34,046 nt of DNA, taken from Lysobacterales bacterium. Its GTDB lineage: Bacteria; Pseudomonadota; Gammaproteobacteria; Xanthomonadales; SZUA-38. Positions 32,044-34,046 of the stretch are shown piece by piece. The notes beneath the pieces are model-generated. The model saw only the letters and a program-made list of their open reading frames with translations. It was not told the DNA's origin and ran no database searches. The stretch covers positions 1-34,046 of the forward strand of contig JANQOZ010000114.1 in the NCBI GenBank assembly GCA_028285525.1. The letters run 5' to 3'. A program made the position numbers and the translations under genes. Within the stretch, counting starts at the first letter, position 1. The number at the start of each line of letters is the position of its first letter.

Positions 32044-33110
32044 GGTGAATAGGCCTCGAGCAGCTGAGCGAGACGCGCATTTTCGGGCGGGCTGCCGATG
32101 CTGATCCGAAGGCAGTTACTCAGCACCGGGTTAGAGTGAAAGTTACGAACCAGGACGCCCTGACCTGCCAGCCAGTCGCATAGAGCTGGACCGTCATCGA
32201 CCCTCAGCAGAATAAAATTCGCCTCGCTGGGCCACTGCTCCCGCACGTACGGCAGGTCCTTCAGGACCTTCGCCAGGACTTCCCTGCCCTGATTGAGTAG
32301 CTGGGTCTGCAGCTGCGTGGCGGCCAGGCTTTCCGGCTCGAGCGCCTTGAGCGCTGCGTCGATGGTTGCCGTCGGCAGCGGATAAGGTGCGAGGATCCGT
32401 TTCAGCAGACTGATCACGTCTGGCGATGCCAGCAGGCAACCGCAGCGGGCACCGGCCAGCGCATGGGCTTTTGAGAACGTCCGCAGCACCGCCAGGTTCG
32501 GTAGCGCCTCAAGATCTTTCGCCATGGAGGGCTCCGCGGCAAAGTCCATGTAGGCCTCGTCCACGATGATCAGCGCCTGGTCGGACAGCTGCCGGCACAG
32601 GTTCAGAATCCCCTCTGCTTCGTACATGGAGCCCGTGGGGTTGTTGGGGCGGCACAGAAAGATCAGCCGCACCGCCGGGTCTTCAGCTGCCAGCCCCAGT
32701 CCCGGCAGATCGAGGCCGAAGCCCTCGTCAGCCAGCAGCGGCACGTTAATGACTCGCGCATCCTGGATACGTGCGGAGATGGCGTACATCCCAAAAGTGG
32801 GTGGACACTGCACAATCGCGTGACGCCCGGCTGCGCAAAAGGCCCGGATGAGCAGGTCGATCGCCTCGTCACTACCCCGAGTCACGAGCACCCGAGACGC
32901 GTCGACCGCAAAGTGATTGGCCACGGCCTCCACCAGCGCCGCCGGCTGCGGCTCCGGATAGCGATTGAGCTTGCCGGTAGCGTCGCCGGGCGCAGGCCAG
33001 GGAGACTCATTGGCATTCAGCGTCACCGGCGAGATGCCGGCGATCGACCGCGCTGAGGCGTAGGGTGCGAGTTCCCGGATCTCCGGTCGCGCCAGATCGA
33101 GCACGCTCAC
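32040..33110 (-). CDS. hisC: Histidinol-phosphate aminotransferase HisC
   Basis: A 356-residue fold-type I PLP enzyme that transaminates imidazole acetol phosphate with glutamate. The PLP lysine is K214 in [15 protein letters not shown], the cofactor-binding D184 lies in [10 protein letters not shown], and RPNNPTG (154-160) and [10 protein letters not shown] complete the set. GTG 33110 overlaps the hisD TGA (GTGA), and its stop overlaps hisB (ATGA). The operon context excludes another class I/II aminotransferase. Confidence 0.96.
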   Translation of the reverse strand: MSVLDLARPEIRELAPYASARSIAGISPVTLNANESPWPAPGDATGKLNRYPEPQPAALVEAVANHFAVDASRVLVTRGSDEAIDLLIRAFCAAGRHAIVQCPPTFGMYAISARIQDARVINVPLLADEGFGLDLPGLGLAAEDPAVRLIFLCRPNNPTGSMYEAEGILNLCRQLSDQALIIVDEAYMDFAAEPSMAKDLEALPNLAVLRTFSKAHALAGARCGCLLASPDVISLLKRILAPYPLPTATIDAALKALEPESLAATQLQTQLLNQGREVLAKVLKDLPYVREQWPSEANFILLRVDDGPALCDWLAGQGVLVRNFHSNPVLSNCLRISIGSPPENARLAQLLEAYSP

Positions 33111-34046
33111 GAGGCGAGGGTCTCCAGCCTGAGCGCCACGGCCTGGGCATGAGCTTCCAGTCCTTCAACCCGAGCCAGCGTCATGGCGATCGGACCGACG
33201 TCTCTCAGCCCTTCCTGGCTCGCCTCCTGGACCGTCATGCGGATCTGAAAACTGTCCACGCTGACGCCGCTGTAGGTCCGGGCAAAGCCGTACGTCGGCA
33301 GCACGTGATTGGTGCCGCTGCAGTAGTCACCCAGCGACTCCGGCGTGTAGGCCCCGAGAAACACCGAGCCGGCGGCAGTGACCCCGGCCAGCAGCTCGCG
33401 CGGCGCGTCAACCTGCAAAATCAGGTGCTCTGCGGCGTAGGCGTTGACCACCTCGAGTGTCTGGTCTCGGCCGCTCACCACCACCGAAACGCTGTGGCTC
33501 AGCGCCTGGCGAGCGACGTCAGCGCGCGGAAGCTTCGCGAGCTGTTCTTCGAGGGCAGCCTCGGTTGCTGCGACCGTTTGCTCATCGGACGCCACCAGAA
33601 CCACGTGTGAGTCTGGCCCGTGTTCTGCCTGCGACAGCAGGTCGCTGGCCACAAAAACCGGGTTTGCTGAAGCGTCTGCGACCACCATCACCTCGGACGG
33701 ACCCGCCGGCATGTCGATGCCGGCTCCGGCCGGATCCTGACTGACCTGCTGTTTGGCCTGGGTGACCCAGGCGTTGCCCGGCCCAAACAGCTTGTCGCAG
33801 CGCGGCACGCTCTCGGTACCGTAGGCCATGGCGGCAATCGCCTGCGCGCCGCCGACGGCAAACACTTCGCGGATACCGAGTCGCGCAGCCGCAGCAAGGA
33901 CGGTGCTGTTGACCCGGCCGTCAGGGCCTGGCGGACTGCACAGCACCACGCGCGGACAGCCGGCGAGACGCGCCGGTACACCGAGCATGACCGTGGTGGA
34001 AGGCAGCGGCGCGCTGCCCGCGGGCACGTAAAGCCCGACCGTTTGA
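33107..34046 (-). CDS. hisD: Histidinol dehydrogenase HisD, C-terminal part (partial)
   Basis: The frame is open to the window edge (34046), giving about 312 C-terminal residues of a protein usually about 430 long. HisD oxidises L-histidinol to L-histidine with two NAD+, at a zinc site. Present are the family stretch [15 protein letters not shown], the [20 protein letters not shown] block, [14 protein letters not shown], the [11 protein letters not shown] histidine loop and the [16 protein letters not shown] region. The 5' end, and probably hisG, lie beyond the window. Confidence 0.96.
   Translation of the reverse strand, partial: QTVGLYVPAGSAPLPSTTVMLGVPARLAGCPRVVLCSPPGPDGRVNSTVLAAAARLGIREVFAVGGAQAIAAMAYGTESVPRCDKLFGPGNAWVTQAKQQVSQDPAGAGIDMPAGPSEVMVVADASANPVFVASDLLSQAEHGPDSHVVLVASDEQTVAATEAALEEQLAKLPRADVARQALSHSVSVVVSGRDQTLEVVNAYAAEHLILQVDAPRELLAGVTAAGSVFLGAYTPESLGDYCSGTNHVLPTYGFARTYSGVSVDSFQIRMTVQEASQEGLRDVGPIAMTLARVEGLEAHAQAVALRLETLAS

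Overview
The window is about 34 kb of GC-rich, tightly packed bacterial chromosome. It reads as a gammaproteobacterium, probably in or near the Lysobacterales (Xanthomonadales), for example the Wenzhouxiangella neighbourhood. The grounds are the lptCAB-rpoN-hpf-ptsN-hprK-rapZ-EIIA(Man)-HPr-PtsI-mgtE gene order, a fused HisB, the EF-P/EpmA/EpmB set, the mtaD-ubiG-mupP order and a FimX-like type IV pilus regulator. The placement is inference; no rRNA or other direct taxon marker is present. No tRNA, rRNA, CRISPR array, insertion sequence, prophage or integrase was seen, and no stretch over about 170 bp lacks a gene.

Region 1 (1-10318, + strand) is one long run. It holds the end of kdsC, the LPS transport genes lptC, lptA and lptB, the sigma-54 gene rpoN and the ribosome hibernation factor hpf. 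These are followed by a phosphotransfer regulatory cascade (PtsN, HPr kinase/phosphorylase, RapZ, a mannose-type EIIA, HPr, Enzyme I) and an MgtE-type Mg2+ transporter. There is no sugar permease (EIIB/EIIC), so the PTS here looks regulatory. tsaB (t6A tRNA modification) lies tail to tail with mgtE.

Region 2 (11150-19695) holds a + strand M23 peptidase and then a minus-strand operon read from 19695 down to 12012: efp, epmA, mtaD, ubiG, mupP/gph-like, rmuC, a squalene/phytoene-synthase-like gene and an AAA ATPase gene broken by an in-frame TAG. Nearly all these genes overlap by 4-8 bases. epmB is divergent from efp, so EF-P and both enzymes of its lysine modification sit together.

Region 3 (19835-27438) carries epmB, a 690-residue FimX-like protein with degenerate GGDEF and EAL motifs, a POT-family peptide transporter with an extra loop, an FmdB-type zinc ribbon, a membrane histidine-kinase-like protein lacking a normal N box, and a PPK2 polyphosphate kinase on the minus strand.

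Region 4 (27599-34046) has a DsbA-fold isomerase and then the minus-strand histidine operon hisD(partial)-C-B-H-A-F-IE, with every junction overlapping. Its HisB lacks all four zinc ligands of the E. coli-type phosphatase domain.

Most of the window is ordinary housekeeping sequence and I do not see a clearly new multigene system. The points best worth a second look are the nonsense codon in the AAA gene, the zinc-less HisB loop, the POT loop insertion with an inverted repeat in its promoter, and the degenerate kinase.
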